Assembly (NCBI RefSeq): GCF_900182915.1
Contig: NZ_FXUG01000005.1
Location: forward strand, 62,001 to 126,000
DNA: 64,000 nt
Source of the DNA: Neorhodopirellula lusitana
GTDB lineage: Bacteria > Planctomycetota > Planctomycetia > Pirellulales > Pirellulaceae
Direction: 5' to 3'
Shown: positions 44,032 to 52,100 of the stretch, piece by piece
Numbering within the stretch: position 1 is the first letter of the stretch
Layout of the letters: every line of letters begins with the position of its first letter
The notes under the pieces: model-generated
Seen by the model: only the letters and a program-made list of their open reading frames with translations
What the model was told of the DNA's origin: nothing
The model's database searches: none
Translations under genes and position numbers: made by a program

Positions 44032-45372
44032 ATGTTTGACAAGCATGATGGACGCGGCATTCGCCGGTTTGCAATTGGATTAGCGTTGTTAAGCCTGATG
44101 GCGGTCTCCGCAACCGCGTGGGTGTTGTCCAACGTTCGGCGAGAACAACAGATTGTTGATCGCCTCATTCAGCACTTGCCTGAAAGTGACTTACAGGTCG
44201 CCAACGAATTGTCCGGCGACCTAAGTCTGCAGGGCAGCCTGTCGGTCTTGTTGGTGCTTAATATCGTGGCAACGGCAATCGCCTTTGCCATGGTGATTCG
44301 TGGCTACATGAGCAGCGAAAGAACTCTCGAAGACATGCGTGTTTTGTCGTCCGACATCCTGGCCAGCATGGATGCGGGCGTCATCACCACCGACCGCAAC
44401 GCTGTCGTGACCAGCACCAACCCCAGCGCCCGAGAACTTCTGGATTTAGATGGTGACGGCACCGGCATGAAGCTGTCTGATTTCGAGCAAGAGCATTCAC
44501 TCCTGGATTCCATCTGCACCGAAATCAGTACCTTCCACCAACCCATTCGTGACCGTGATTACTGCGTCGAACGAAACGGCCACACACGCACCCTGCGTGC
44601 GGGCTGCACGATGCTACACAGTCGCAAAAACGAACAACTTGGGATGGTTTTTCACGTTCGTGACGTGACTCAAAAAGCATTGATCGAAGCACGCCTGCGG
44701 CGGATGGAACGCTACATGGGTCTCGGCTCGCTCGCGGCGGGACTGCAACACGAAATCAAAAATCCGCTAAGCGCCCTGTCACTGCATATCCAACTCCTGT
44801 GCGAACGAATTGGCCAGGAAAACGACGATGCCGAGGTCGACGAACTGCTCGACATTCTCAATACGGAAGTGTCCCGGATTAACAATGTGCTGGACAACTT
44901 CCGCAACTATGCGTCGGTGACCGCCCTGGGAAAACAGCCCGTTGATGTGGCGCTGCTAATCGAAAAGCTAGCGCGTCTGTTGCGACCGCAAGCTGAACAA
45001 CAGGGTATCGCTGTCGAACTGCAGATGCCCAAAGAGATGCTGGGAACGATCCCGGCGGATGCCAGTCGGCTAGAACAGGTGTTTCTAAATCTAGCACTCA
45101 ACGCGATCGCGGCGATGCCCGACGGTGGCACGCTGCGATTTGAAATTAACCCGCAGGGCAAAAGACTTCGGATCGATATCATCGACACGGGCAACGGGAT
45201 CCCCGATGAAGTGCGTGCAGAGATCTTCGATCCCTACTTCACGACCCGACAAGACGGCACGGGCATGGGGTTAGCGATTTGCGATAAGTTCATCCGACAA
45301 CATGACGGCAGCATCGACGTCCAAAGTGATTCCAACGGCACAACCTTCACCGTTCAATTGCCGATGGACTGA
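44032..45372 (+). CDS. Membrane-bound PAS sensor histidine kinase
   Basis: A 446-residue histidine kinase. Two membrane segments (about residues 13-32 and 67-87) enclose a short periplasmic loop of about 35 residues. A PAS domain follows (about 105-215, DILASMDAGVITTDRNAVVTSTNPSARELL), then HisKA with the phosphoacceptor His240 in GLQHEIKNPLSALSLHIQLL and a HATPase with EQVFLNLALNAIAAMPDGG (N box), IIDTGNGIPDEV and GTGMGLAIC. This is the NtrB/ZraS-like architecture. No response regulator is adjacent, so the partner is elsewhere. Start ATG at 44032; it converges with the DUF502 gene after 6 bp. Confidence 0.93.
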   Translation: MFDKHDGRGIRRFAIGLALLSLMAVSATAWVLSNVRREQQIVDRLIQHLPESDLQVANELSGDLSLQGSLSVLLVLNIVATAIAFAMVIRGYMSSERTLEDMRVLSSDILASMDAGVITTDRNAVVTSTNPSARELLDLDGDGTGMKLSDFEQEHSLLDSICTEISTFHQPIRDRDYCVERNGHTRTLRAGCTMLHSRKNEQLGMVFHVRDVTQKALIEARLRRMERYMGLGSLAAGLQHEIKNPLSALSLHIQLLCERIGQENDDAEVDELLDILNTEVSRINNVLDNFRNYASVTALGKQPVDVALLIEKLARLLRPQAEQQGIAVELQMPKEMLGTIPADASRLEQVFLNLALNAIAAMPDGGTLRFEINPQGKRLRIDIIDTGNGIPDEVRAEIFDPYFTTRQDGTGMGLAICDKFIRQHDGSIDVQSDSNGTTFTVQLPMD

Positions 45373-45378
45373 TGGCGT

Positions 45379-46431
45379 CTACTTAACGGTGTTGGCGACG
45401 CTGGTCATTCCCGCGGGACCGATCGCAGCGCCAGGAGCTGGTTTGGGCGACGTTGATTCAGGCGGCGAAACGAAGCGTTGTTGTGGTGGGACAACCACAC
45501 CACAACTGACGACAAACTGAATTGCTTCGTCGATGGTCAAGTCCAAGTCGATCGCCTCACTACGCCGAACCGTCACGGTAAAGCCCGTCATCGGCATCGG
45601 ACTGGTCGGCATCAACACGCTCAACATCGGCTCACCAGCCGCCTCCGAGATTTCTTTCATCGAATTGCCCGTTACGAACCCGAGCGACCAGATTCCTTCG
45701 CGTGGATACTGAATCGCGACCACACGGTTGAACTCGATTTGTCGATCATCGAAAGCGAAGTCGGTGATTTGTTTGACGCTTCCGTAGACCTTGTTCACGA
45801 TCGGGATTCGCAAAATCGTCGCGTCGAACGTGCTAAGCACCCAACGTCCGATCCCGCCGGTGAAGAGTCGTCCCAAGAAATACAGGAGCGACAAAAACAG
45901 GATCAAAAAGACCGGCACCACGATCGATCGCGGCATGTATTGCAATTGGACGTAACGATCCCAATACGCCGCTGCGGTCCCTGGGGGCACCGCCGTCGGA
46001 CCGAAGGCATCGATTCGGTCATCGACTTCTTTGACGACATAACCTGGCAAGTACCGCCGCCCGGTCGGATCAGGAACGTACGACAGGCCGTTGTAGGCAA
46101 AACCTTTGAAGCCGCGGCTGCCTTGACCATTGTTTTCGTGAGCAGGCGATTCCGTGCGAACCGCACTCGGTGGCACCGAATCTTGGATATCGGCCAAGCC
46201 CCAAACCAACGCGCCACGAATTCCGGTTTCCACCGGACGCAACACGTAGTTCTCGATCGCGTTCCAGGCCCAAATCAACACCACAATCGTCAACAATGGT
46301 GGCAGCACGACGCCGAGGCCGCGCAACAACGCGTGCCGGACACCGCCACTACCGTGACGCTTCGGAGCTTCGGTTGGGTCGGTCGCCGTTTCTTCAGCGG
46401 AGGGACCGTGCGATGCAGATGAGTCGGTCAT
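45379..46431 (-). CDS. DUF502 family membrane protein
   Basis: A 350-residue membrane protein. N-terminal cytoplasmic region (1-30), a membrane segment GVVLPPLLTIVVLIWAWNAI (about 36-55), a Pro/Gly-rich periplasmic part, a second segment IVVPVFLILFLSLLYFLGRLF (about 165-185), then GRWVLSTFDATILRIPIVNKVYGSVKQITDFAF and VAIQYPREGIWSLGFVTG, the DUF502 hallmarks, ending in PTSPMPMTGFTVTVRRSEAIDLDLTIDEAIQFVVSCGVVVP. The mean length for the family is near 200; the extended N-terminal half (about residues 60-160) is characteristic of planctomycete members. Function unknown; plant relatives act in membrane trafficking. Confidence 0.88.
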   Translation of the reverse strand: MTDSSASHGPSAEETATDPTEAPKRHGSGGVRHALLRGLGVVLPPLLTIVVLIWAWNAIENYVLRPVETGIRGALVWGLADIQDSVPPSAVRTESPAHENNGQGSRGFKGFAYNGLSYVPDPTGRRYLPGYVVKEVDDRIDAFGPTAVPPGTAAAYWDRYVQLQYMPRSIVVPVFLILFLSLLYFLGRLFTGGIGRWVLSTFDATILRIPIVNKVYGSVKQITDFAFDDRQIEFNRVVAIQYPREGIWSLGFVTGNSMKEISEAAGEPMLSVLMPTSPMPMTGFTVTVRRSEAIDLDLTIDEAIQFVVSCGVVVPPQQRFVSPPESTSPKPAPGAAIGPAGMTSVANTVK

Positions 46432-46873
46432 GAGCCAAGCTAGCGGTTGGAACGACGGGCGTTTGGAACAGATCGGCGAATCAAGTACGTTTCCGCCGTC
46501 AACGACGGCCTCAAGTCGCCAAAGACCTCAACCGCCTTGAAACTTTAGCACGTGATATGGAACGCAAAAACGTCAACGCCGTCAATTCCTGCGATGACGC
46601 TCCACTTTACCAATCTCTCCCGTAATAACAGCCCCGTCTAGAGAAGTTATTACTCAACCATTCGGCCTAACCGTCACAAGAGTTCATTCAGATCCGGCGA
46701 AAATGAACGACTTCCGTCATCAGGCGACTCACCTGGCGTCAATACCGGTCGCCAAAATCAGCCGCAAAATGCCCCACCCCCAGCTTCAAGCGTTTTTTCA
46801 GCTTCGACATTTCTTCAACACCGGACGTTTCCTCAACTCAGAGCGTTTCTTCAACTCAGGGCGTTTCCTCAGC
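46432..46873. other. Gene-free region upstream of the DUF502 gene
   Basis: No credible gene is present in these 442 bp. It contains a dyad GTAATAAC (46622-46629)/GTTATTAC (46646-46653) with a 16-base loop and, at its right end, the 5 x 18-bp array over the comF stop (46789-46878). The DUF502 promoter on the minus strand should lie near 46450-46550. Confidence 0.45.
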
Positions 46874-46878
46874 TCAGT
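46789..46878. repeat. 90-bp array: five copies of an 18-bp unit
   Basis: Five consecutive 18-mers related to GCGTTTCCTCAACTCAGG start at 46789, 46807, 46825, 46843 and 46861. The last three copies are close to each other and the first two are degenerate. The right end runs over the comF stop codon at 46874-46876. Confidence 0.85.
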
Positions 46879-47956
46879 GCTCACGCATGGCAAGAGCGAC
46901 CACGGCCAGCGAGACGCGTTTGGCGCCCGCCTCCAGTAACACCCGAGAAATCTCGTTCGCGGTCGCCCCGGTTGTCATCACATCGTCAATCAAAATGATC
47001 TCCCGGCCCTGCAGCAATGTCTCCGGGGTCAGCCGGGAACGGCCCAGCGTCCGCCACGGCCACGGAATCCGAATCGCAAACGCATCCTGGACGTTTTCGC
47101 GTCGCTGTTCGTCTTCCAACCAAGCTTGCTTGACCATGGGGCGCGTCGTCCGCAGTAAATCCGCGTGGACCCATCCGAGCTCTTTCGCAAAGAAGCGAGC
47201 TAAAAGCCGCGTGCCACTGCCGCCGCGGTGAGCCTGCCGGCCTCGCGGGCTCGGGACATGCGTCACCAGCGGAACCGTGAGATCGGTACCCGCCTCTGCA
47301 TACGCGGCATCCAGCCTGAGATCCGGCCACCTGGAACCGGCGGCAACCGCCAAACGCTGTGCCAGTTCCCGGGTCGCCGTCGCATTGGCAGGATATTTGG
47401 CCAAGACCACCACATCGGAAACGACGCCACGATATCGATAAAGCGGCGTAATTCGTTGAAAACCGAAGGGTTTCTCCAGCCGAGAACATCGCGGACACGG
47501 CAATGCTGACGGCGAGGGATGACCCGCGTTGGCGTGTACTTCGTCCGGTCGCGGTTGCACGATCGGCCATCCGCACGCATCACAAGCGGTCTGCATCATC
47601 GGGCGAGATTCCGAGATCGCTGCATCGCAACTGCGGCAAAAGACTCGCACTCGGCCATGCATTTCGTGTCTGAGATCAACTTGGTCCCACTCCGCTGCCG
47701 CCCGCTCAGTCAAGCCAGAGTTGACAGCACTGGATGATTGTTTGGCGGATGGATCAAACAATTCGATCACCGGTTCACCGCATAACGAGCAGCAGGGCGG
47801 AAAAAGTACCGCCGAAAACGCATCCCAGTACCGCCTCCAGACTCGACTCACCTTTTGGGGTCCCGGTCCAGCGGATTGAGATGCCGATTCGTCGGGCGCC
47901 GACTTCACCACGTTGGGTGGATTAACTGGCGTTTGGGGCGTGGGTGAAGCAGACAT
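46874..47956 (-). CDS. comF: ComF-family phosphoribosyltransferase-like protein
   Basis: A 360-residue ComF-type protein. The N-terminal zinc-ribbon-like part has PPCCSLCGEPVIELF (about residues 52-66), then CRSCDAAISESRPMMQTACDACGWPI and CPRCSRLEKPFGF. The C-terminal part is the phosphoribosyltransferase fold with LGRSRLTPETLLQGREIILIDDVMTTGATANEISRVLLEAGAKRV, in which IDDVMTTGAT is the PRPP-binding loop. ComF proteins support DNA uptake in naturally competent bacteria, but they are also common in non-competent ones. The extended N-terminus with extra Cys pairs is typical outside Firmicutes. The 3' end overlaps the 18-bp tandem array. Confidence 0.88.
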   Translation of the reverse strand: MSASPTPQTPVNPPNVVKSAPDESASQSAGPGPQKVSRVWRRYWDAFSAVLFPPCCSLCGEPVIELFDPSAKQSSSAVNSGLTERAAAEWDQVDLRHEMHGRVRVFCRSCDAAISESRPMMQTACDACGWPIVQPRPDEVHANAGHPSPSALPCPRCSRLEKPFGFQRITPLYRYRGVVSDVVVLAKYPANATATRELAQRLAVAAGSRWPDLRLDAAYAEAGTDLTVPLVTHVPSPRGRQAHRGGSGTRLLARFFAKELGWVHADLLRTTRPMVKQAWLEDEQRRENVQDAFAIRIPWPWRTLGRSRLTPETLLQGREIILIDDVMTTGATANEISRVLLEAGAKRVSLAVVALAMREH

Positions 47957-48113
47957 TTCTGAAATTTTACAGATTTGCTTTGTGCTCGCGCGAACCTTCT
48001 GCTGAAATAAGGTTCTAAGTCATCAGCTTCGCGAGCTTTTCGAAGGTCGCGTTGCAGTCTTTTTAACATGTGCTTCCAAATCCGCGCCGGATATACGGTG
48101 CCGGGAGGATCCA

Positions 48114-48467
48114 ATGCAAATCTTGATTTCCAAATTGAACGACATTCGCAACACCCGCATCAGCGGCCTTCTGCGCAATCGCTTCGAATGGATCTCAGCC
48201 GAGATTGCATGCCTCACCGGCGAGTATCTCTGTCGTGTCCATGCCGCAACGATGCCGGCGACCGTCAAGGTCGTCCCGGTACATGCAATATCGGGGCCCG
48301 CTATGTCGGCCTCCGCCTTTGCCGCTGCGATGGAAGAGTTTGGAAAGCCTCTCCATACCAGTGATGGTGCGAATGCCAGAGATGCCGTGGACCAAACGTG
48401 TCCGTGGCGTCCGCGACAATTAAAACGAGCGGTAGGTGCTCGATTCGCGAAATTCGGCGTCAACTGA
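48114..48467 (+). CDS. Possible small hypothetical protein (117 aa)
   Basis: This frame has one of the best ribosome binding sites of the window (GGGAGGATCCA then ATG, spacing 6) and mostly C/G-ending codons in its first 70 codons, as expected for real genes in this genome. The translation (MQILISKLNDIRNTRISG..., IACLTGEYLCRVHAATMPATVKVVPVHAISG) has no motif I recognise, the last third looks less gene-like, and longer open frames exist on the opposite strand. Other interpretation: a chance frame in a non-coding region. No function is proposed. Confidence 0.4.
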   Translation: MQILISKLNDIRNTRISGLLRNRFEWISAEIACLTGEYLCRVHAATMPATVKVVPVHAISGPAMSASAFAAAMEEFGKPLHTSDGANARDAVDQTCPWRPRQLKRAVGARFAKFGVN

Positions 48468-48808
48468 AAAGCCTCGTTGGTTTTTCACACGACTGCCTCA
48501 TGACGGTAACGACGACAAGCTCGTCCAAACCGGCAAACCGTAGCAAGTCTCTCGCGCCCTGAAGTGAGAACTTTTTAGCCCAACACATAGGCGTTGGATT
48601 GGCTCCACGCTGATCCGACAACACACCTGTCGATGGGCGAAAGTTTTTCAGATTCCGCGGTTCAATCCCTTCCGACGTTTTCGACGTCTTTAGGGCCGAC
48701 CGTACCAGCAGCGAGCGACTGGCAATCACACCCACTGGAAAGCAACCGATGTCCCGTTGGCATCTTGAGATTTCAAGATACCGGGGCATCCGACTCCCGA
48801 ACGATTTT

Positions 48809-48816
48809 GGGGAGGA
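48809..48816 (+). promoter_or_regulatory. Strong ribosome binding site of the ECF sigma gene
   Basis: GGGGAGGA at 48809-48816 sits 7 bp ahead of ATG 48824 and decides the start, since the frame is open upstream to 48749 without any such site. Most genes in this window lack a comparable sequence. Confidence 0.75.
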
Positions 48817-48823
48817 ACTTATC

Positions 48824-49492
48824 ATGACGATCACCAATACCAACACGCTCACTCGTCCCGTCTCGAACGTGATCAAGCCGCATGTCAGCTTGGATCATTT
48901 GACCGTCGCTCAATTGGTCGCGCTCGCTCAAAAAGGCGACCGCGATGCCATGGGCGAACTGTTCGAACGATACCAGCCCACCATTGTTGCGCTCGCGATG
49001 CGCCGCGTCCGAAACGCTCACGAAGCCGAAGAACTCGCTCAAGACGTCTTCATCCAAGCGATGCAAAAGGTCGATCAATTGCGAGTCCCCGAGGCCTTCG
49101 GTGGTTGGTTGCGTCAAATCGTGCACCGCATGGCAATTAACCGTGTCACGCGAGGTCGATTGTCGGTCGCATGTGATCCGGAAACGTTGGAAGCGACTTG
49201 CGCCGATGACGCTTCACCCGATGACGTTGCCCAAGATCGTGAACAAGCCGATGCGGTTCGCATGGGTTTGACACGACTCGGTGCCATGGATCAACAAACC
49301 TTGCGAGCGTTCTACTTGCAAGGACAAACGTTGATCGAAATGAGTGATCGCTTCGAAGCACCCGTGGGAACGATCAAGCGTCGTTTGCACACCGCCCGAA
49401 AGCGATTGGCTGAAACAATGAAGAACGACTTCCCCGCCACGGTTCCCATGCCGACTCGGGCAATGGACATCGCGGTGTGCCAAGCCGTTTGA
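48824..49492 (+). CDS. ECF-type RNA polymerase sigma factor
   Basis: A 222-residue sigma-70 family ECF factor starting at ATG 48824, as set by the GGGGAGGA site. Region 2: AMGELFERYQPTIVALAMRRVRNAHEAEELAQDVFIQAMQKVDQLRVPEAFGGWLRQIVHRMAINRV. Region 4: MDQQTLRAFYLQGQTLIEMSDRFEAPVGTIKRRLHTARKRLAE, a complete helix-turn-helix for -35 recognition. There is no anti-sigma gene next to it, so its control is not apparent from context. Planctomycetes carry many such factors. The 5 x 18-bp array follows immediately. Confidence 0.92.
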   Translation: MTITNTNTLTRPVSNVIKPHVSLDHLTVAQLVALAQKGDRDAMGELFERYQPTIVALAMRRVRNAHEAEELAQDVFIQAMQKVDQLRVPEAFGGWLRQIVHRMAINRVTRGRLSVACDPETLEATCADDASPDDVAQDREQADAVRMGLTRLGAMDQQTLRAFYLQGQTLIEMSDRFEAPVGTIKRRLHTARKRLAETMKNDFPATVPMPTRAMDIAVCQAV

Positions 49493-49499
49493 ATGACTT

Positions 49500-49589
49500 G
49501 TCGGCTGGAACGAACTAGCCGACTGGAACTAACTTGCAGACTGGCATCTTTCAGTCGGCTGGTTTTGACTCATCGACTGGCATCATTCC
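49500..49589. repeat. 90-bp array: five copies of an 18-bp unit
   Basis: Five degenerate 18-mers start at 49500, 49518, 49536, 49554 and 49572 (GTCGGCTGGAACGAACTA, GCCGACTGGAACTAACTT, GCAGACTGGCATCTTTCA, GTCGGCTGGTTTTGACTC, ATCGACTGGCATCATTCC), sharing the core CGxCTGGxx. The array begins 7 bp after the sigma factor stop and runs over the miaA stop (49583-49585). Confidence 0.85.
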
Positions 49590-50587
49590 GTTGGATTTGC
49601 GTCCGACGGAATGATCGCCGTCGTGATCTCTTGAACCAACTCGTCGATGTCCCGAGCCTGCCCATCCGGATGGGTTTCGATCGAACGGATTTCACCGAAC
49701 GAGCGGAACCAGGTTTCTTGGCGGCGAGCTAATCGCCGGGTGTGAAAGAGCACCTGTTCGGCGGCGGCTTTGCGATCGAAACCGTCGCCCTCACGTTCCA
49801 TCGCTTCCAAAATCTCGCGATATCCAACGCCAATCCGTGCCGTCTTGGACAACGTCCCGTAACGCTGGCAAAGGTGTTGCACTTCTTCAATCAGGCCGTT
49901 GGAAAACATCTGCTCGACGCGAGTTTCAATGCGGCGATGCAAGACCTCCCGTGGCGTCTTGAGCGCAAACACGAAACCATCCGCAGCATCATTCTCGATA
50001 TCAAACTGAGTCTGGCGGTGACTCATCGGAACTCCGGTCTGACGTTTGACTTCGAGAGCTCGAATCATTCGCCGCACATCGGACGGATCAATCCGCATCG
50101 CCGACAGCGGATCCACCTGACGCAATCGTTGCCGCAGTGCAGCGACGCCGAATTTTTCAACGTCCGCCATCACCGCTGAACGAAACTCCTCGTCCGCCGC
50201 CGGCCCGGGATCGAACCCACGTAGGATCGCTTTCAAGTACATCGGCGTGCCGCCAACGAAGAACGCTCGATTCCCGCGATCTTCAATCTCCGCAACGCAA
50301 CGATGGACCGCCGTTAGGTACGCCGCGACGCTGAATTCTTCACTGGGATCGACAACATCAATCATGTGATGCGGAACCCGCTCGCGTTCACCTACCGATG
50401 GTTTGGCCGAGCCAATGTCCATGTCGCGATAAATCGCGATGGAATCGAGCGAAATAATTTCGAGACCGGACCGAGAGCCCTCTTCGGCGATGCGTTCGGC
50501 AACCCGCAGAGCAAGTTCCGTTTTTCCCGATGCGGTTGGGCCGGTTAGCGCGAGTACGCGGTCAAACAGCGGCGGAAAACTCGTCAT
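49583..50587 (-). CDS. miaA: tRNA dimethylallyltransferase MiaA
   Basis: A 334-residue MiaA, from ATG 50587 (open upstream to 50725, but family similarity starts at MTSFPPLFDRVLALTGPTASGKTELAL). Motifs: P-loop GPTASGKT, ISLDSIAIYRDMDIGSAKPSVGE (the DSxxxYxxMxIGTAKP signature), HHMIDVVDP and GGTPMYLKAILRGFDPGPAADEEFR, and RMIRALEVKRQTG. It transfers the dimethylallyl group to A37 of tRNAs that read U-starting codons. Convergent with the sigma factor gene. Confidence 0.95.
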   Translation of the reverse strand: MTSFPPLFDRVLALTGPTASGKTELALRVAERIAEEGSRSGLEIISLDSIAIYRDMDIGSAKPSVGERERVPHHMIDVVDPSEEFSVAAYLTAVHRCVAEIEDRGNRAFFVGGTPMYLKAILRGFDPGPAADEEFRSAVMADVEKFGVAALRQRLRQVDPLSAMRIDPSDVRRMIRALEVKRQTGVPMSHRQTQFDIENDAADGFVFALKTPREVLHRRIETRVEQMFSNGLIEEVQHLCQRYGTLSKTARIGVGYREILEAMEREGDGFDRKAAAEQVLFHTRRLARRQETWFRSFGEIRSIETHPDGQARDIDELVQEITTAIIPSDANPTE

Positions 50588-50961
50588 CACAGCGAATACA
50601 AACCCTATTGCGGGTGGCAACCTCGTTGAAAGAGGTAAAAATGAAGCGACTCGATAGGCGGAAACGACATGCTGGAAATCAACCATGTCCTCCGACAGGC
50701 ATTCATTCCCGTGCCCGCCAATCAAGTGTTAGAATAGTATGTTCCCGGCAACGCTCAGGATTTGCAAAGGGTCTACCCCCAATCAGAGTAGCCCGAACCG
50801 GATCAACTGCAGCGACGAGATCACGACACCCAACATAACGACATCCGCCCGCTAATCACTCCGGTGGCAATGTCACTGTTTTTTGCTTTGACACTGTTTT
50901 TTACTTTGACCTGGCCTTTCGCTTTCTCCCGCCACTCCACACCGTTTGAAAAGTTTCGCCG
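50588..50961. other. Divergent promoter region of miaA and the GNAT gene
   Basis: These 374 bp are free of credible genes. They must hold the promoters of miaA (minus) and the GNAT gene (plus). Near the right end are near-repeats CACTGTTTTTGCTTTGA (50875-50891) and CACTGTTTTTTACTTTGA (50892-50909), followed by a degenerate copy. Confidence 0.4.
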
Positions 50962-51528
50962 ATGGGCATGACCTACTTTCGACGCTACCGGATGGAGCTC
51001 AAACTGGATTCGTTTGACGCTTCGTGGGATCAAGAAAGACTGGAAACGGCGGGCTACTCGCTGGTCAGTTTTGACGAAGGCTTGATCCGCGAACACGCGC
51101 AGGCGAAATTTCAAAGTTTCCGCTGCGAAATGGATGCGGATGTATTCCCATGCTTGGGACGCCGCGACGGATGCCTCTTGTTAATGCGAGAAATCTCTGC
51201 ACGAGCCACCTTCGTCCCCGGAGCCACATGGTTGGTTCGGTACCAAGAACGCCCCGGCGGACGCACCATGCCAGTGGCGACAGTGCAGGGCATTGAACAA
51301 GACGGTTGGGGTGCGATCCAAAACCTAGGCGTCATTCCGGAACATCGCGGACGCGGGCTCGGCCGCTTACTGATGCAGCGAGCGGCAACAGGATTTCAGG
51401 CTGCCGGGCTTTCCAAAATGAACCTGGAAGTCACCACAGCCAACACCTCGGCCGTTCGCTTGTACGAACAACTGGGATTCAGCCGCGCCAAGGTTGTCTA
51501 CAAAGCCTGCGAAATCGCCGGAGCCTAA
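50962..51528 (+). CDS. GNAT family N-acetyltransferase
   Basis: A 188-residue acetyltransferase. The acetyl-CoA motif A is clear in QNLGVIPEHRGRGLGRLLMQRAATGF, with the R/QxxGxG/A loop, and motif B in MNLEVTTANTSAVRLYEQLGFSRAKVVYKACEI. The N-terminal part (about 1-90) has no close family pattern. Many members acetylate small molecules or protein N-termini; the substrate is not known. ATG at 50962; ATG at 50968 is possible. Confidence 0.9.
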   Translation: MGMTYFRRYRMELKLDSFDASWDQERLETAGYSLVSFDEGLIREHAQAKFQSFRCEMDADVFPCLGRRDGCLLLMREISARATFVPGATWLVRYQERPGGRTMPVATVQGIEQDGWGAIQNLGVIPEHRGRGLGRLLMQRAATGFQAAGLSKMNLEVTTANTSAVRLYEQLGFSRAKVVYKACEIAGA

Positions 51529-51604
51529 ACGGACTCCGCTCCACAAAAAACCATACCGCGATCAATCCGGTGGGCGCGACTTCGCTCAAAAACGCTTCGC
51601 GTCG

Positions 51605-52015
51605 CTAGTTGAACAAGCACTGGCGAGCTTCAAAGATCAGACCACGTTGTCCGCCTCGAAGCCGCTTGACTTCGCTGGCTTTCGAAACCGCTTGGTCGAA
51701 AAGCTTCGGTGATAAAAACAGATCCGCGGTGCATTCCAACTGAGCCAGTTTAGCGACGTGTTCCAACATCAATCGGTGTTGCATCCCGATTCCATGAGCA
51801 CGGCACAATTCCAGCGTTAATTCGTCAACGCTAGATAACGCGGGCACGCTCATTCGCGTCATCGAGATGTAGCCACCCACCAATGCCGCAGCGAGACAAG
51901 CGGCCAGAAGATAGACCCACATGGGAATCCCCGACGCCTGAATCGGAGCTTGAAATTCGGGAGCGAGATCACTGGTATGGGTCACCGCAAAGAGAGCTAT
52001 TGAACTGCCAATCAT
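51605..52015 (-). CDS. Small membrane protein of unknown function
   Basis: A 136-residue protein with one sure membrane segment (MWVYLLAACLAAALVGGYI, about residues 32-50) and a hydrophobic N-terminus (SIALFAV) that may be a second. The C-terminal 85 residues (SSVDELTLELCRAHGIGMQHRLMLEHVAKLAQLECTADLFLSPKLFDQAV...) are helical and cytoplasmic by likely topology; I recognise no family. It lies 85 bp downstream of a HEAT-like gene on the same strand and may form a small operon with it. Confidence 0.65.
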   Translation of the reverse strand: MIGSSIALFAVTHTSDLAPEFQAPIQASGIPMWVYLLAACLAAALVGGYISMTRMSVPALSSVDELTLELCRAHGIGMQHRLMLEHVAKLAQLECTADLFLSPKLFDQAVSKASEVKRLRGGQRGLIFEARQCLFN

Positions 52016-52100
52016 GACGACCGCCTTCGGTATGTTTTCGTGGTGGACAATCGCTTGAAGCGTCTGTGTGAGATCGAGAATTGCGTCTGAAAATCGTTAT

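Larger units (their letters stand above)
47957..48823. other. Gene-poor interval between comF and the sigma factor gene
   Basis: Apart from the uncertain small gene at 48114-48467, this 867-bp interval has no recognised gene. Its right end carries a good ribosome binding site for the sigma factor gene (GGGGAGGA, 48809-48816). Upstream of the small gene lies GGGAGGA at about 48105-48111. Confidence 0.4.

Noticed and set aside
45478-46422. Plus-strand open frame (about 314 codons) opposite the DUF502 gene
   Set aside because: The DUF502 pattern on the minus strand is clear; the antisense frame is Arg/His-rich and has no motif.
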